The notes under the pieces: model-generated | Seen by the model: the letters and a program-made list of their open reading frames with translations, nothing else | What the model was told of the DNA's origin: nothing | The model's database searches: none | Position numbers and translations under genes: made by a program | Shown: positions 8,780-17,508 of the stretch, piece by piece | Numbering within the stretch: position 1 is the stretch's first letter | Layout: every line of letters starts with the position of its first letter | Source of the DNA: Paraburkholderia sp. BL9I2N2 | Lineage (GTDB): Bacteria > Pseudomonadota > Gammaproteobacteria > Burkholderiales > Burkholderiaceae | Assembly: GCF_004339745.1 (NCBI RefSeq) | Contig: NZ_SMGP01000002.1 | Coordinates: 1,798,001 to 1,862,000, forward strand | DNA length: 64,000 nucleotides | Reading direction: 5' to 3'

Positions 8780-9454
8780 ATGAGCATCGCAGCACCAAAG
8801 CGACCCGCGTCTACCCGAACCCGCAAAAATGCGGCATCGGAACAGTCGAAGGCCCCCAGGAAAGCGAATCTTCCTGGTAGCAGCCTGATCGAAATCATCA
8901 CGCTGCAGTGGCAACGCGAACACAGCGAGCTCGATCTCTCCAACTTCCTGCTCGCGATCTATTTCATGCGGCTCGGCACGCTCGTAGAACAGTCGTTTGA
9001 CAAAATGTGCCAGAGCCTGTGTGGCATTAGCGGGTCGGACATGCGTGTGCTGCTGGCGCTGCGCCGCAGCGGGCATCCATACGCGAAGCGCCCCACGGAT
9101 TTGTATCGGGCACTACTCGTTACCTCGGGCGCAATTACCAAAAAGATCGACCGTCTCGCGAGCCTTGGTTTGGTGGAGCGTCAGCAAGACCCAAGTCACG
9201 GCGGCGGATTCATCGTCCATTTGACCAGGAAAGGCCTTGATGTCGTTGAGAAGGCGATAGTGAAGCTGGCAGAAGAGTCGTCGATCGCGCCCGCGATGGC
9301 ACACTTTTCGGAGGCGGAACGCGCTGCGGGCAACAAGTTCTGCCTGCGGACACTGGCGTTAATGGAAGAATTGGTCCTTCCGGGTCTTGAAGAACCCGAC
9401 AACGCATTGTCGAAGCCTCGGGCCAAGGGCACGCGCTCGCCACGCAGTCGTTGA
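8780..9454 (+). CDS. MarR-family transcriptional regulator
   Basis: 224 residues. A basic N-terminal extension (PKRPASTRTRKN) precedes a winged-helix domain: LCGISGSDMRVLLALRRSG, then the recognition helix (TSGAITKKIDRLASLGLVERQQ) and the wing (SHGGGFIVHLTRKG). The ATG at 8780 has GGGAAG nine bases upstream; the ORF could extend to 8708 without ribosome support. It lies at the end of the Rieske operon but after a gap of 150 bases, so it may have its own promoter. It is a candidate controller of the operon. Confidence 0.85.
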   Translation: MSIAAPKRPASTRTRKNAASEQSKAPRKANLPGSSLIEIITLQWQREHSELDLSNFLLAIYFMRLGTLVEQSFDKMCQSLCGISGSDMRVLLALRRSGHPYAKRPTDLYRALLVTSGAITKKIDRLASLGLVERQQDPSHGGGFIVHLTRKGLDVVEKAIVKLAEESSIAPAMAHFSEAERAAGNKFCLRTLALMEELVLPGLEEPDNALSKPRAKGTRSPRSR

Positions 9455-9468
9455 AGATCCACTCATCT

Positions 9469-10062
9469 TCACATACTGAGACTCTCCATTCGCCGGTGCT
9501 GGTGGCCCACGGGGGCTTCGCCCTGGTCGTGCGGCGCCCGAATGTGCTCGATATAGTCGTTCGCGCTACGGCTCAATTGATCCGCCGGAATAACGTGATT
9601 CGCGCCTTGTAACGCGAAAAGAGGCAAATAACGCGCGCCGACAAAACGCGCCGTTTGTTCGAGCGGACGAAGCAGTTCGACCAGCGTGTGTCCCACACGG
9701 CCATCTGTCTGATACGCGCCTTCAGGACTGCCGGTCGATACGACCAGCCCTATTTCTTTGTGCGCCAGCCGGTTGCCACCCGGACCGTACGCCCAGCCAT
9801 AAGCGAGGACGTCGTCGAGCCATTTTTTCAGCAGCGGCGGAGTGCTGTACCAGTACAACGGAAACTGCAGAAAGATTCTCTCGTGGCTTTCGAGGAGCGC
9901 CTGCTCCGCCGCGACGTCGATATTCCAGTCCGGATATAGCTCATAAATATTCCGAATGGTGACCGAACCCGGAGCTTCCTCGAGCCTGGATCGCCACGCC
10001 GCATTGATCTGCGACTCGGCAAAGTTCGGATGAGCGAGTATGACCAGCGTTTTCTTGCTCAT
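9469..10062 (-). CDS. NAD(P)H:quinone oxidoreductase, flavodoxin fold (KefF/MdaB-like)
   Basis: 197 residues from an ATG with GAGGAA upstream. The N-terminal KKTLVILAHPNFAESQINAAW is the phosphate-binding loop of the NQO/KefF family; FLQFPLYWYSTPPLLKKWLDDVLAYGWAYGP is the flavin-binding signature; VSTGSPEGAYQ follows. It is an FMN-dependent two-electron reductase of quinones or electrophiles. It is divergent from a LysR gene that is now a pseudogene; LysR-NQO pairs of this geometry are common, so the former regulator has probably been lost. Confidence 0.88.
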   Translation of the reverse strand: MSKKTLVILAHPNFAESQINAAWRSRLEEAPGSVTIRNIYELYPDWNIDVAAEQALLESHERIFLQFPLYWYSTPPLLKKWLDDVLAYGWAYGPGGNRLAHKEIGLVVSTGSPEGAYQTDGRVGHTLVELLRPLEQTARFVGARYLPLFALQGANHVIPADQLSRSANDYIEHIRAPHDQGEAPVGHQHRRMESLSM

Positions 10063-10300
10063 GATTTCCTCGCTCCATGACGGAAATCGATGCGCGTTCA
10101 TAATGCGTTTCATGTCAGGCTCCTTGACGGATAAGAGGGACCCAACGACCCGGTGTCTGCGCAAGATCTGCCTTCGCGCTCCGGTGCGTCGATCCGTTGC
10201 AGCCATTCTTGCCCGCCTGAGCGGCCCCGCCAATTCCCCAAACATGCGGGCAACGGGTGCAGCAATGCACAAGTCCGCGCACATCCGCAGCCTTGCAATT

Positions 10301-10310
10301 AAAGTCAATC
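10301..10310 (+). promoter_or_regulatory. AAAGTCAATC element, copy A
   Basis: First of three intergenic occurrences of this decamer (the others are on the minus strand at 17307-17316 and 24105-24114). In each case a GC(A/G)AAAAA run follows within about 12 bases. The function is unknown; it could be a regulator half-site with an A-tract. Confidence 0.4.
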
Positions 10311-10330
10311 GTCGGCGCAAAAATAGTTGA

Positions 10331-10359
10331 TTGAGATCGGTCCAGTCCGCTTCTAATAT
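10331..10359 (+). promoter_or_regulatory. candidate sigma-70 promoter toward the LysR remnant
   Basis: TTGAGA (10331-10336), a 17-base spacer and TAATAT (10354-10359). Good -35 and spacing, moderate -10. Confidence 0.35.
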
Positions 10360-10418
10360 CTCTGTCCAGCTACGTCACCTCGAGACTCGGGCGATCAAGA
10401 GAGAAACGGAGACCATCC

Positions 10419-10723
10419 ATCTTCGACTGGGAGGATTTACGCTATTTCGTTGCATTAAGTCAGGAAGAATCCCTCGCAAAAGCGGCGCCGCAATTGATGG
10501 TCGACCACGCGACCGTCGCGCGAAGACTTGCTTCACTCGAACAGGCCCTTGAACTCAAGCTAGTCGGCCGCCCCCGCGCGCCTATATTCTGACCACGGAC
10601 GGCGAGCGCATCGCCGAACACGGCAAGGAAGTATGGCTCTCCATCCACGACGATCTGCGGCACGCGCCGGCCATCCTTAGCGTCATGCAGTTCATTGCCG
10701 CCTGCTTCCCCGGCGACGGTTGA
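10419..10723 (+). pseudogene. LysR-family regulator remnant
   Basis: The N-terminal helix-turn-helix is readable (FDWEDLRYFVALSQEESL, then DHATVARRLASLEQAL), but three lesions are visible. The expected start, seven bases after a GGAG, reads ATC instead of ATG. A one-base change within the CCCCC tract near 10570-10575 moves the frame, so the original frame stops at 10590. The second frame (YILTTDGERIAEHGKEVW) jumps directly to a LysR C-terminus (DLRHAPAILSVMQFIAACF) ending at 10721-10723, so about 200 residues of effector domain are missing. It is divergent from the NQO-type oxidoreductase it probably once controlled. Confidence 0.8.
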
Positions 10724-10906
10724 CGCCAGCTGCACGTCACCAAAGATTGTGCATTTCTTCACGGACCATCCGCACATTTCGGGAATTGGCAGATAGAAGA
10801 CCGGTAGCAATAATGAATTCACCGATCGACGAACAACACGAGATGGATCGTAGATTTTCCGCCTCGTCGTTGAACGTCTTCTCTTCGATCTCTCAAGGAG
10901 CATGAA

Positions 10907-11233
10907 ATGAAACGCGTACTGATCCCGACTGTTGTTCTTGCAAGTGTCATCGCATCATCCACTGTGTTCGCCGCACCTGCCGACTACGGCAAGACTCGCG
11001 CACAAGTGCGGGCGGAACTGATCCAGGCTCGTGAAGCGGGTTTACTCGACGCGCCCGATACCACGTACCCCACCGCTCAGTTGCGCGCAGCAGCCGCACT
11101 GCAGGCCGCCAACACGGCCGCCACGAACGCCAGCGCATCGGCCGTGGGTGGCAGCGTCGCGGGCCACTCTCAAAGCGGACGCCGCACTGTAACCGCGCCC
11201 GAAGCACGGGACAGCATCTATTTCGGTCAATGA
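10907..11233 (+). CDS. DUF4148 exported small protein
   Basis: 108 residues. The signal peptide MKRVLIPTVVLASVIASS ends near VFA-AP; the mature protein begins with KTRAQVRAELIQAREAG, the DUF4148 signature common in Burkholderiaceae. The rest is Ala-rich with no further domain. AAGGAG lies just upstream of the ATG. It is a periplasmic protein of unknown function. It stands alone, followed by its own hairpin terminator. Confidence 0.88.
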   Translation: MKRVLIPTVVLASVIASSTVFAAPADYGKTRAQVRAELIQAREAGLLDAPDTTYPTAQLRAAAALQAANTAATNASASAVGGSVAGHSQSGRRTVTAPEARDSIYFGQ

Positions 11234-11251
11234 ACGTCGCGTAAAGAATGC

Positions 11252-11286
11252 ATGCGCATCGCCAGAACCCGATGCGCATTTCTTCA
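11252..11286 (+). terminator. rho-independent terminator after the DUF4148 gene
   Basis: ATGCGCATCG and CGATGCGCAT form a perfect 10-base stem with an 8-base loop, followed by TTTCTTC. Confidence 0.65.
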
Positions 11287-11371
11287 CATGCGGCGTGCAG
11301 TAGTGAGGAGTTCCGTGACGCCGGTCAGGCAACTACGATGAACTCACCGTAACCAGTCAAGGAGTAACGTG

Positions 11372-12850
11372 ATGGAACAGTTCAAGATGCGCATCGGCAG
11401 CGAGTGGCGCGGTGCGAGCGATGGTCGGACGTTCGAAAGCCTCAACCCCTACAACGGCGAGATCTGGGCCGAGGTGCCGCGCGGCACAGCCGAAGATGTC
11501 GACGCCGCGGTGCGCGCCGCTCATGCAGCGTTCAAGCGCGGCCCCTGGGCGACGATGACAGCGAGCCAGCGCGGCATGGTCCTGCACAAGATCGGCGATG
11601 CGATCGCCGCGCACGCGGAGGAGCTGGCCGACATGGAAGTGAAGGATAATGGCAAGCTGAAAGCCGAAATGCTCAAGCAGATGGAATATCTGCCGCAATG
11701 GTTCTACTACTATGGCGGCCTCGCCGACAAGGTTCAGGGCGACGTCACACCGTTCGACAAACCCGGCATTTTCCACTACAGCACGTTCGAGCCGCTCGGC
11801 GTAGTGGCAACGATCGCGCCGTGGAATTCTCCGCTGCTGCTCGCGGTTTGGAAAATAGCGCCGGCGCTTGCAGCAGGTAACACGGTCGTCATCAAGCCAT
11901 CCGAGTTCTCGTCGGCATCCTCCATTCTGTTTGCGAAACTGTGTGAAGAGGCCGGCGTGCCGGATGGCGTCGTCAATATCGTGACCGGCTTCGGCAAAGA
12001 AGTGGGTGAACCGCTCGTCGCTCATCCATTGGTCGCACGCGTCGCCTTCACCGGCAGCGAGGGCGGTGGTCGCCATGTGTACGAGAACGCGGCACGCTCC
12101 TTCAAGCGCGTTTCACTGGAACTGGGCGGCAAGTCGGCCAATATCGTCTTCGAGGATGCGAACCTCGACGACGCGGTGAAGGGCGCCGTAACCGCCATCT
12201 TCTCGGCAACGGGCCAGAGCTGCATGGCCGGATCACGCCTGCTCGTGCATTCGAGCATCCATGACGAGTTCGTCGAGCGGCTGGTGAAGTTCATGCAGGA
12301 CGTGCGACTGGGCGATCCGATGTCGCCGGAGACGAACATGGGCCCTGTCTCGACCCAGCCACAACTCGAAAAGACCCTGTACTACATCGACGTGGCGAAA
12401 CAGGAAGGCGCACGCCTCGTTCTGGGTGGCGGACGTTCGACGCGGCCTGGCACCGAGAACGGCTTCTTTGTCGAGCCGACTATTTTCGTCGATGTTCGCA
12501 ACGACATGCGCATCGCGCAGGAAGAGGTATTCGGACCGGTCGTGGCGGTCATCAAGTTCGACACGGAAGAGGAAGCGATCGCGATTGCCAACGACAGCAA
12601 CTATGGTCTGGCGGCCGGCGTCTGGACACGCGATCTTCGCCGCGCCATGACGGTGCCGAAACAACTCGAAGCAGGCAGCGTGTGGGTCAATGCGTATCGC
12701 CTCGTCAGCTATCTCGCGCCGTTTGGCGGTGTGAAAGCGTCGGGAATCGGCCGCGAGAATGGCATTCGTGCGATTTACGAATACCTCGAAGCCAAGAGCG
12801 TCTTCATCAACCCCACGCCGGGTGTCGAAAACCCGTTCGTGCTGGGCTGA
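11372..12850 (+). CDS. aldehyde dehydrogenase (NAD(P)+)
   Basis: 492 residues, the normal length of the ALDH superfamily. Catalytic Cys in GQSCMAGSR near residue 284, the general base Glu in LELGGKS near 250, the cofactor motif FTGSEGGGR and the conserved APWNSP are all present. The ATG at 11372 has AAGGAG seven bases upstream; a GTG one codon earlier is less likely. It oxidises an aldehyde to the acid in the cytoplasm; the substrate is unknown. It stands alone between terminator hairpins. Confidence 0.93.
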   Translation: MEQFKMRIGSEWRGASDGRTFESLNPYNGEIWAEVPRGTAEDVDAAVRAAHAAFKRGPWATMTASQRGMVLHKIGDAIAAHAEELADMEVKDNGKLKAEMLKQMEYLPQWFYYYGGLADKVQGDVTPFDKPGIFHYSTFEPLGVVATIAPWNSPLLLAVWKIAPALAAGNTVVIKPSEFSSASSILFAKLCEEAGVPDGVVNIVTGFGKEVGEPLVAHPLVARVAFTGSEGGGRHVYENAARSFKRVSLELGGKSANIVFEDANLDDAVKGAVTAIFSATGQSCMAGSRLLVHSSIHDEFVERLVKFMQDVRLGDPMSPETNMGPVSTQPQLEKTLYYIDVAKQEGARLVLGGGRSTRPGTENGFFVEPTIFVDVRNDMRIAQEEVFGPVVAVIKFDTEEEAIAIANDSNYGLAAGVWTRDLRRAMTVPKQLEAGSVWVNAYRLVSYLAPFGGVKASGIGRENGIRAIYEYLEAKSVFINPTPGVENPFVLG

Positions 12851-12864
12851 GCGACTGTGTCTCC

Positions 12865-12904
12865 AGGACGATCGCCGACGTAGTCACACGCCGGCGATCG
12901 TCCT
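12865..12904 (+). terminator. strong hairpin after the aldehyde dehydrogenase gene
   Basis: AGGACGATCGCCG pairs perfectly with CGGCGATCGTCCT (13 bases) around a 14-base loop. There is no T run after it, so it may act as a terminator or as an mRNA 3'-end stabiliser. Confidence 0.6.
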
Positions 12905-12971
12905 TATGCAAGGACACCGACTGCACATTCTTCAACCAACGTCGACAGCAAGCAAAAGGGTTGGCAAGCCA

Positions 12972-15047
12972 ATGCGTTCGAAGTGGATACCCTCTTATAG
13001 CCTCGTGATGTTCGCGGGCCGTGCGGCTCTCGCCGCGACGCTTGCGCTAGTCTGTTCGCTGCTCCTTGGCCTGCACGAGCCGCATTGGGCCGCATGGACC
13101 GCGGTTTCCGTCGGGCTTCCAGCACGCGGGGACGGTCTGCTGAAATCGCTCAACCGGGCGATCGGAACGGCAATTGGCGCGCCAACCGGCGTTCTGCTTG
13201 CTTTCGCGGCGCACGGCAGCGAGCCGCTGCTCGTCGGCTTGCTGGCGGTATGGCTCGCCGTGTCTGTGTATGCAGGTCTCTCGCTGCGTCATTATCGCGC
13301 CTACGCGGCGGTACTGGCCGGCTACAGCGCGGTCATCATTGCCATGTCTCTCACGGACCAAACGGGTCAACTGTTCGAGGTGGGGCGAGATCGTTGCGTC
13401 GGTATTTTCATCGGCATCGCCAGCACTTTGCTCGTGCTTCTTTTGTCGCGCGACGTACAACGCGGACATGCAAGCCGACGTATTCGTCGCGCGATTGCGA
13501 CGGCATGCACCTGGAGCGCGGACCGGCTTGTCGGCTTGCCGCGCGCCTGGGCCACCGACGGCACCGGCCCGCAACGGCTGCGCAATCAGTTGAGCGACAT
13601 CCTGGCGCTTGACGGCGCCGTTCATAGTGCAGTCGCCGAGTCGCCGGCGCTGTGGGCTCGCGCGGGCCGTTTGCACAAGGTCGTACCGGCACTGCTCGAT
13701 CTGCTCGTCGTGTCGAGAAGCGTCGAGCGGAACTTCGAAGAGGCTGCCGCCACAAATAATCCAATAAGCGAAGAAGTCGAAATCGTCGTCGTCAAAGCAT
13801 CCGTATTGCTCACGTCCATCGCTGGCGCACTACACGACGATCCGGCACACGACATCGAAAAGCTGCCAGGCTTTCGGCGCCAGGCGCACGCATTGCGTGG
13901 CATGCTCGTATCCATTCAGGCGCGAAATGCGATTGAACGTCGGCGCATCGATCTCGTATCGGCACTCCTCGGCGCAACGGAAACCGCACTGAGAACTTAT
14001 GCCGCGTTGACAGGGGAACAAGGAGGTGTCGATACAGAAAGCTATCCGCCCCCGGTCTACGCACTTGATCACAGCTACGCGATCGCTGCGGCGTTGCGCG
14101 CCGGATTCGCGTTACTGTTAGCCGGTGCTATCTGGATTGCCACCGGTTGGCAAGGCGGACCGCTGTTCGTCGCGTTTACGGCGATTGCAATTGCCCTCTT
14201 CGCCATCCGGCCCGACCCGCGAGATACGGGTCGTCATTTTCTCGCGTCGGGCGCGGTTGGGGCCGGTGCAGCGTTCCTGTTCTATGCGACGGTCTCGCCG
14301 CATCTTCCTCACGCGATAGGCGTTTCGCTCGCCGAGGGCAGCATTGTTTTTCTTGGGATCGTTGTCGCGTCCGCGCTTTCGAACGCGTTCTGGGCGTCGG
14401 GTTTTTGCCTCGTGTTCCTCGTCGTGTCGGATCCCGAGTCCATTGCTCATACGACCACGGCCGCGATAAGCGCGCATGCGTTGGGTGTGCTGGCCGGCTC
14501 CGCACTGGCCGCGCTAGCCTTCCATCTTGTTCCGTCGCGCAGGCTTGAACAACAGTGGCGCAAACAGCGCCTCAAACGGATAGCCGACGCGATCAGGGCC
14601 TTGATCGCTTCACCCGTTGCGCAGCAAGCGGTCGAAATGCGCCATGCGTGGCAATGCCGTAGCATCGATACGCTGGTGCGACTCGCGTTGCCCGCCGCCT
14701 CCGTCAAGGAGGTGGACGAGTGCATGGCGTGGATAGAGATTGGAGGTGAACTTCTCAAGCTGAAGGAAGCTTCGCGCGTCGAGCCGCTTCCGTTGAACGC
14801 CAGAAAGTCGATCGACGACTTGCTGACGGACCTGCAGAGTCTCGAACTGCAATCGTGGTACGTGCGGTTGATCGTAGCCGATGCCGAACTGCGCGACGAG
14901 AACCTCGCCGGCAACCAGCATGTACTGGGGACTCGCGCGGTGGTTCTTGAACTTGCCTCGCTTATACAGCGCATTGCGGCGGCGGAGAGTTGCGACAGCG
15001 GCGCAGAGTATCAACTGAAATCCAGGAGCAATACTGTATGGCAATGA
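12972..15047 (+). CDS. FUSC-family membrane protein (aromatic acid exporter/AaeB-like)
   Basis: About 691 residues with the FUSC layout: a hydrophobic N-terminal domain (from YSLVMFAGRAALAATLALV, with LHEPHWAAWTAVSVGLP), a soluble helical linker, a second membrane domain (AALRAGFALLLAGAIW, FVAFTAIAIALFAIRPD) and a long cytoplasmic tail. This matches the p-hydroxybenzoic acid efflux subunit AaeB/YccS superfamily. Start chosen at ATG 12972; an in-frame ATG at 12906 overlaps the terminator hairpin. It probably exports aromatic acids or other toxic compounds. Its stop overlaps the next gene. Confidence 0.85.
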   Translation: MRSKWIPSYSLVMFAGRAALAATLALVCSLLLGLHEPHWAAWTAVSVGLPARGDGLLKSLNRAIGTAIGAPTGVLLAFAAHGSEPLLVGLLAVWLAVSVYAGLSLRHYRAYAAVLAGYSAVIIAMSLTDQTGQLFEVGRDRCVGIFIGIASTLLVLLLSRDVQRGHASRRIRRAIATACTWSADRLVGLPRAWATDGTGPQRLRNQLSDILALDGAVHSAVAESPALWARAGRLHKVVPALLDLLVVSRSVERNFEEAAATNNPISEEVEIVVVKASVLLTSIAGALHDDPAHDIEKLPGFRRQAHALRGMLVSIQARNAIERRRIDLVSALLGATETALRTYAALTGEQGGVDTESYPPPVYALDHSYAIAAALRAGFALLLAGAIWIATGWQGGPLFVAFTAIAIALFAIRPDPRDTGRHFLASGAVGAGAAFLFYATVSPHLPHAIGVSLAEGSIVFLGIVVASALSNAFWASGFCLVFLVVSDPESIAHTTTAAISAHALGVLAGSALAALAFHLVPSRRLEQQWRKQRLKRIADAIRALIASPVAQQAVEMRHAWQCRSIDTLVRLALPAASVKEVDECMAWIEIGGELLKLKEASRVEPLPLNARKSIDDLLTDLQSLELQSWYVRLIVADAELRDENLAGNQHVLGTRAVVLELASLIQRIAAAESCDSGAEYQLKSRSNTVWQ

Positions 15048-15493
15048 ATACCGATACCCGCTTCTTCCAGCTTATGGCCGGGTCTTATGAGCGACTCCTT
15101 GGGAAACCGCTCGTTCCCAAGGGATTAAGCGTCGTTCAGGGTGTTGAATGGCTTTATGCCGAAGCCCCGTTTGGCATTCTTGCGCACGACACCGCGGCTG
15201 ATCCCGTGTTCGTCTACGGCAACAAGCGCGCACAGTTCCTGTTCGGATACGACTGGGATGAGCTCACCTCGCTGCATTCGCGGCTGTCGGCTGAAGCACC
15301 GGAGCGCAGCGAGCGCCAGGCGTTCCTCGATCAGGTAGGACGCGACGGATTCGTTACCGGATATCGCGGCATTCGGGTCGCGAAGTCGGGCAGGCGCTTC
15401 TGGATTGAACGGGCCACCGTGTGGCAACTCTTCGACGAAGATGGGACGTATCGAGGTCAGGCCGCGATGATCCCTGAGACGACCGATATCTGA
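15038..15493 (+). CDS. MEKHLA domain (PAS-like) protein
   Basis: 151 residues, starting 10 bases inside the end of the FUSC gene with AGGAG ten bases upstream, so translation is probably coupled. The core PVFVYGNKRAQFLFGYDWDE, RLSAEAPERSERQAFLDQV and GRRFWIERATVWQL is the MEKHLA domain, a PAS-related module. No output domain is attached, so it may be a small ligand-binding or sensory partner of the exporter. Confidence 0.85.
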   Translation: MAMNTDTRFFQLMAGSYERLLGKPLVPKGLSVVQGVEWLYAEAPFGILAHDTAADPVFVYGNKRAQFLFGYDWDELTSLHSRLSAEAPERSERQAFLDQVGRDGFVTGYRGIRVAKSGRRFWIERATVWQLFDEDGTYRGQAAMIPETTDI

Positions 15494-15515
15494 CGCATCG
15501 TTCAAATGCTTCCGC

Positions 15516-15551
15516 AGGCCAGTTGTGACGCGCATGCATCGGCACTGGCCT
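15516..15551. terminator. possible bidirectional hairpin between convergent genes
   Basis: AGGCCAGT and ACTGGCCT pair perfectly with a 20-base loop between the MEKHLA stop and the end of the enoyl-CoA hydratase. The loop is long, so this is tentative. Confidence 0.35.
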
Positions 15552-15578
15552 CGGACACTGCTTACCACCGCCCTGGTT

Positions 15579-16382
15579 TCATCGACCCTTGAACTGCGGC
15601 TTGCGCTTTTCCGCGAAAGCCCGGCGCCCTTCGATACGATCTTCCGATTCTCGCATTGCGCCCCACGCCAACTCCGTGAATTCAAGCGCCTGGCTCAATG
15701 GCACATTGCTGCTGGTTTCGGCAACCTTCTTGATCATCTGGACGGCTAGCGGTCCGTTACCCGCGATGATCCTTGCCAGCTCCAACGCTTTATTCATCAG
15801 GGATTCGGGCTCAACCACGTCCGACACCAGCCCAACACGTTCTGCGTATCCTGCGTCGACCTTGCCACCTGTCAGCAGCATTTTCATTGCAACGGCGGAC
15901 GGGACCGCTTTCTGAAGCGCCTGAATGCCGCAGACGGCCGGAATGCTGCCCACGGCAGCTTCAGGCAGGCCGAGCACAGCGTTGGTGGCGGCAATGCGCA
16001 GGTCGCACTGAAGGGCCAGCTCAAGACCTCCGCCCAGGCAATAGCCATTAATCGCGGCAATCATCGGCTTGAAGATTCGAAGCGAACTGAGTTCGATCAG
16101 ACGAACGTAGACACCTTCAGCAGCGGCACGATCGATGGATTTGACGAACGACGAACCGAAGTTGGTCGAAGGCGGCAGCGTGTTCTTCAGGTCCGCCCCG
16201 ACACAGAACGACTTACGCCCGGCGCCGGTCAAGACGATGACGCGAACTTCCTCGTCGTCTCGAGCCTCCGCCAAAACGGCGCGGAGTTCCTGCAGGCTCT
16301 CCAGATCGAGTGCGTTCAGTGCTTCCGGACGATCCAGGGTAACCGTTGCGATTCGATCCGAAACTGAGTAATGGATGGTCAT
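15579..16382 (-). CDS. enoyl-CoA hydratase/isomerase family protein
   Basis: 267 residues of the crotonase fold. The oxyanion-hole elements CVGADLK and AINGYCLGGGLELALQCDLRIA are present, and PEAAVGSIPAVCG carries a catalytic Glu. The start is placed at 16382 because AGGAG lies eight bases upstream; the open frame continues to 16637 only as a shadow of the SDR gene. It is transcribed with the SDR 11 bases upstream; together they give hydration and 3-hydroxyacyl oxidation steps of a beta-oxidation-like path. Confidence 0.9.
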   Translation of the reverse strand: MTIHYSVSDRIATVTLDRPEALNALDLESLQELRAVLAEARDDEEVRVIVLTGAGRKSFCVGADLKNTLPPSTNFGSSFVKSIDRAAAEGVYVRLIELSSLRIFKPMIAAINGYCLGGGLELALQCDLRIAATNAVLGLPEAAVGSIPAVCGIQALQKAVPSAVAMKMLLTGGKVDAGYAERVGLVSDVVEPESLMNKALELARIIAGNGPLAVQMIKKVAETSSNVPLSQALEFTELAWGAMRESEDRIEGRRAFAEKRKPQFKGR

Positions 16383-16393
16383 GGCCTTGCTCC

Positions 16394-17161
16394 TCAAACA
16401 CTCGGCGAGGACAGTGATCGCCCACCACAGACATATAGCGTCTGCCCCGTGATATAGGACGACTCCCTTTGCGCGAAGAACAGAACCGCCTGGGCGATAT
16501 CGTCGGGCGTTCCAATGCGCTGGACCGGAACCGATTTCTTCAGACGTTCCTGCAGTTCGACGTCGAATTTGCGAAAGAGCGGCGTGTCCACGATTCCCGG
16601 AGCAACGGCGTTCACCGTAATGCCAGCACTCGCCCATTCAAGCGCGAGACTCCGCGTGAGGCTTACCACGCCACCCTTGGCGGCCGAGTAGTTCGATTGC
16701 CCCACGCCACCCAGCCATGCCCGCGAAGAAATATTGACGATGCGGCCATAATTGACCGGAACCATATGTTTCAACGCCGCCCGGCAGCACAGAAACTGCG
16801 ATTTCAAATTGACGTTGATGACCGAATCCCACTCATCGTCGCTCATCTTGGTGATGCGTTTGTCTTTCACGATGCCGGCGTTGTTCACCAGAACGTCCAG
16901 CCGGCCCAGTCGCTCGGCGACCGCATCCACTGCCTGGTTCACGGATTCACTGCTCGTCACGTCCACTGGCATGCCTAGAACATCGGCCCCCGCGCGCGAA
17001 AGGGTTGTCGTGGCTTCATCGAGGCTGTCTAGGTCCATGTCAAACAGGACGATCCGTCGACCTTTCTGCGCCAAAGCCGATGCAATACCGAAGCCAATGC
17101 CTTTGGCACCGCCCGTGATGATTGCGACTTCGGCGTCGCGACCAGTTTCAGATGAGTTCAT
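16394..17161 (-). CDS. SDR, FabG-like (3-hydroxyacyl-CoA dehydrogenase candidate)
   Basis: 255 residues from the ATG at 17161. The cofactor motif GGAKGIG is at residues 17-23, NNAG is present, and the active site has ISSRAW and YSAAK. Normal length for 3-oxoacyl reductases. The ribosome site is weak. First gene of a two-gene minus-strand operon with the enoyl-CoA hydratase, and divergent from the CoA-transferase. Expected to oxidise a 3-hydroxyacyl-CoA in the same pathway. Confidence 0.88.
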   Translation of the reverse strand: MNSSETGRDAEVAIITGGAKGIGFGIASALAQKGRRIVLFDMDLDSLDEATTTLSRAGADVLGMPVDVTSSESVNQAVDAVAERLGRLDVLVNNAGIVKDKRITKMSDDEWDSVINVNLKSQFLCCRAALKHMVPVNYGRIVNISSRAWLGGVGQSNYSAAKGGVVSLTRSLALEWASAGITVNAVAPGIVDTPLFRKFDVELQERLKKSVPVQRIGTPDDIAQAVLFFAQRESSYITGQTLYVCGGRSLSSPSV

Positions 17162-17508
17162 GATGTTTACGCACGCGAAGAGATGGATGAACACGGCCGC
17201 CATGAATGCCGGCGAGCGCTCGGGCCACTCAGTTGAAGAGTGGACCGATTGCGATAGATGCTATTGCGCCGCTGTTTGGCGGGCAAATCACTTTTTCGCC
17301 GAGTTCGATTGACTTTCACTGTAGCTAGTCCACGCGTTGTCACCACTCGTCGTTCAGTTCATCAAATGTCAACCCAAACAGCAGGAAATGTCGGTTGTAC
17401 CACCCAGTTCGTTGCCATATCGTTGAATCAAGATGCGGCGTGTGTTGCTACCACGCGATCAATCTGTCATCGGTCAATGGATAGACACCGGACGTTTGGG
17501 AGACTGGA
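17162..17508. other. divergent promoter region, SDR operon and CoA-transferase
   Basis: About 347 bases without a gene between divergent catabolic transcripts. It contains the shared element at 17283-17316. Confidence 0.5.
17283..17316 (-). promoter_or_regulatory. shared regulatory element, copy B
   Basis: On the minus strand it contains AAAGTCAATC (17316-17307), and the whole 34-base stretch matches 24081-24114 at 26 of 34 positions without gaps. It lies 122-155 bases upstream of the minus-strand SDR start. This suggests one regulator for both minus-strand acyl-CoA operons. Confidence 0.45.

Larger units (their letters stand above)
10063..10418. other. divergent intergenic region of the oxidoreductase and broken LysR gene
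   Basis: About 356 bases without a gene. It holds the element AAAGTCAATC at 10301-10310, which recurs twice more in the window, and a plausible sigma-70 promoter at 10331-10359. Confidence 0.5.
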
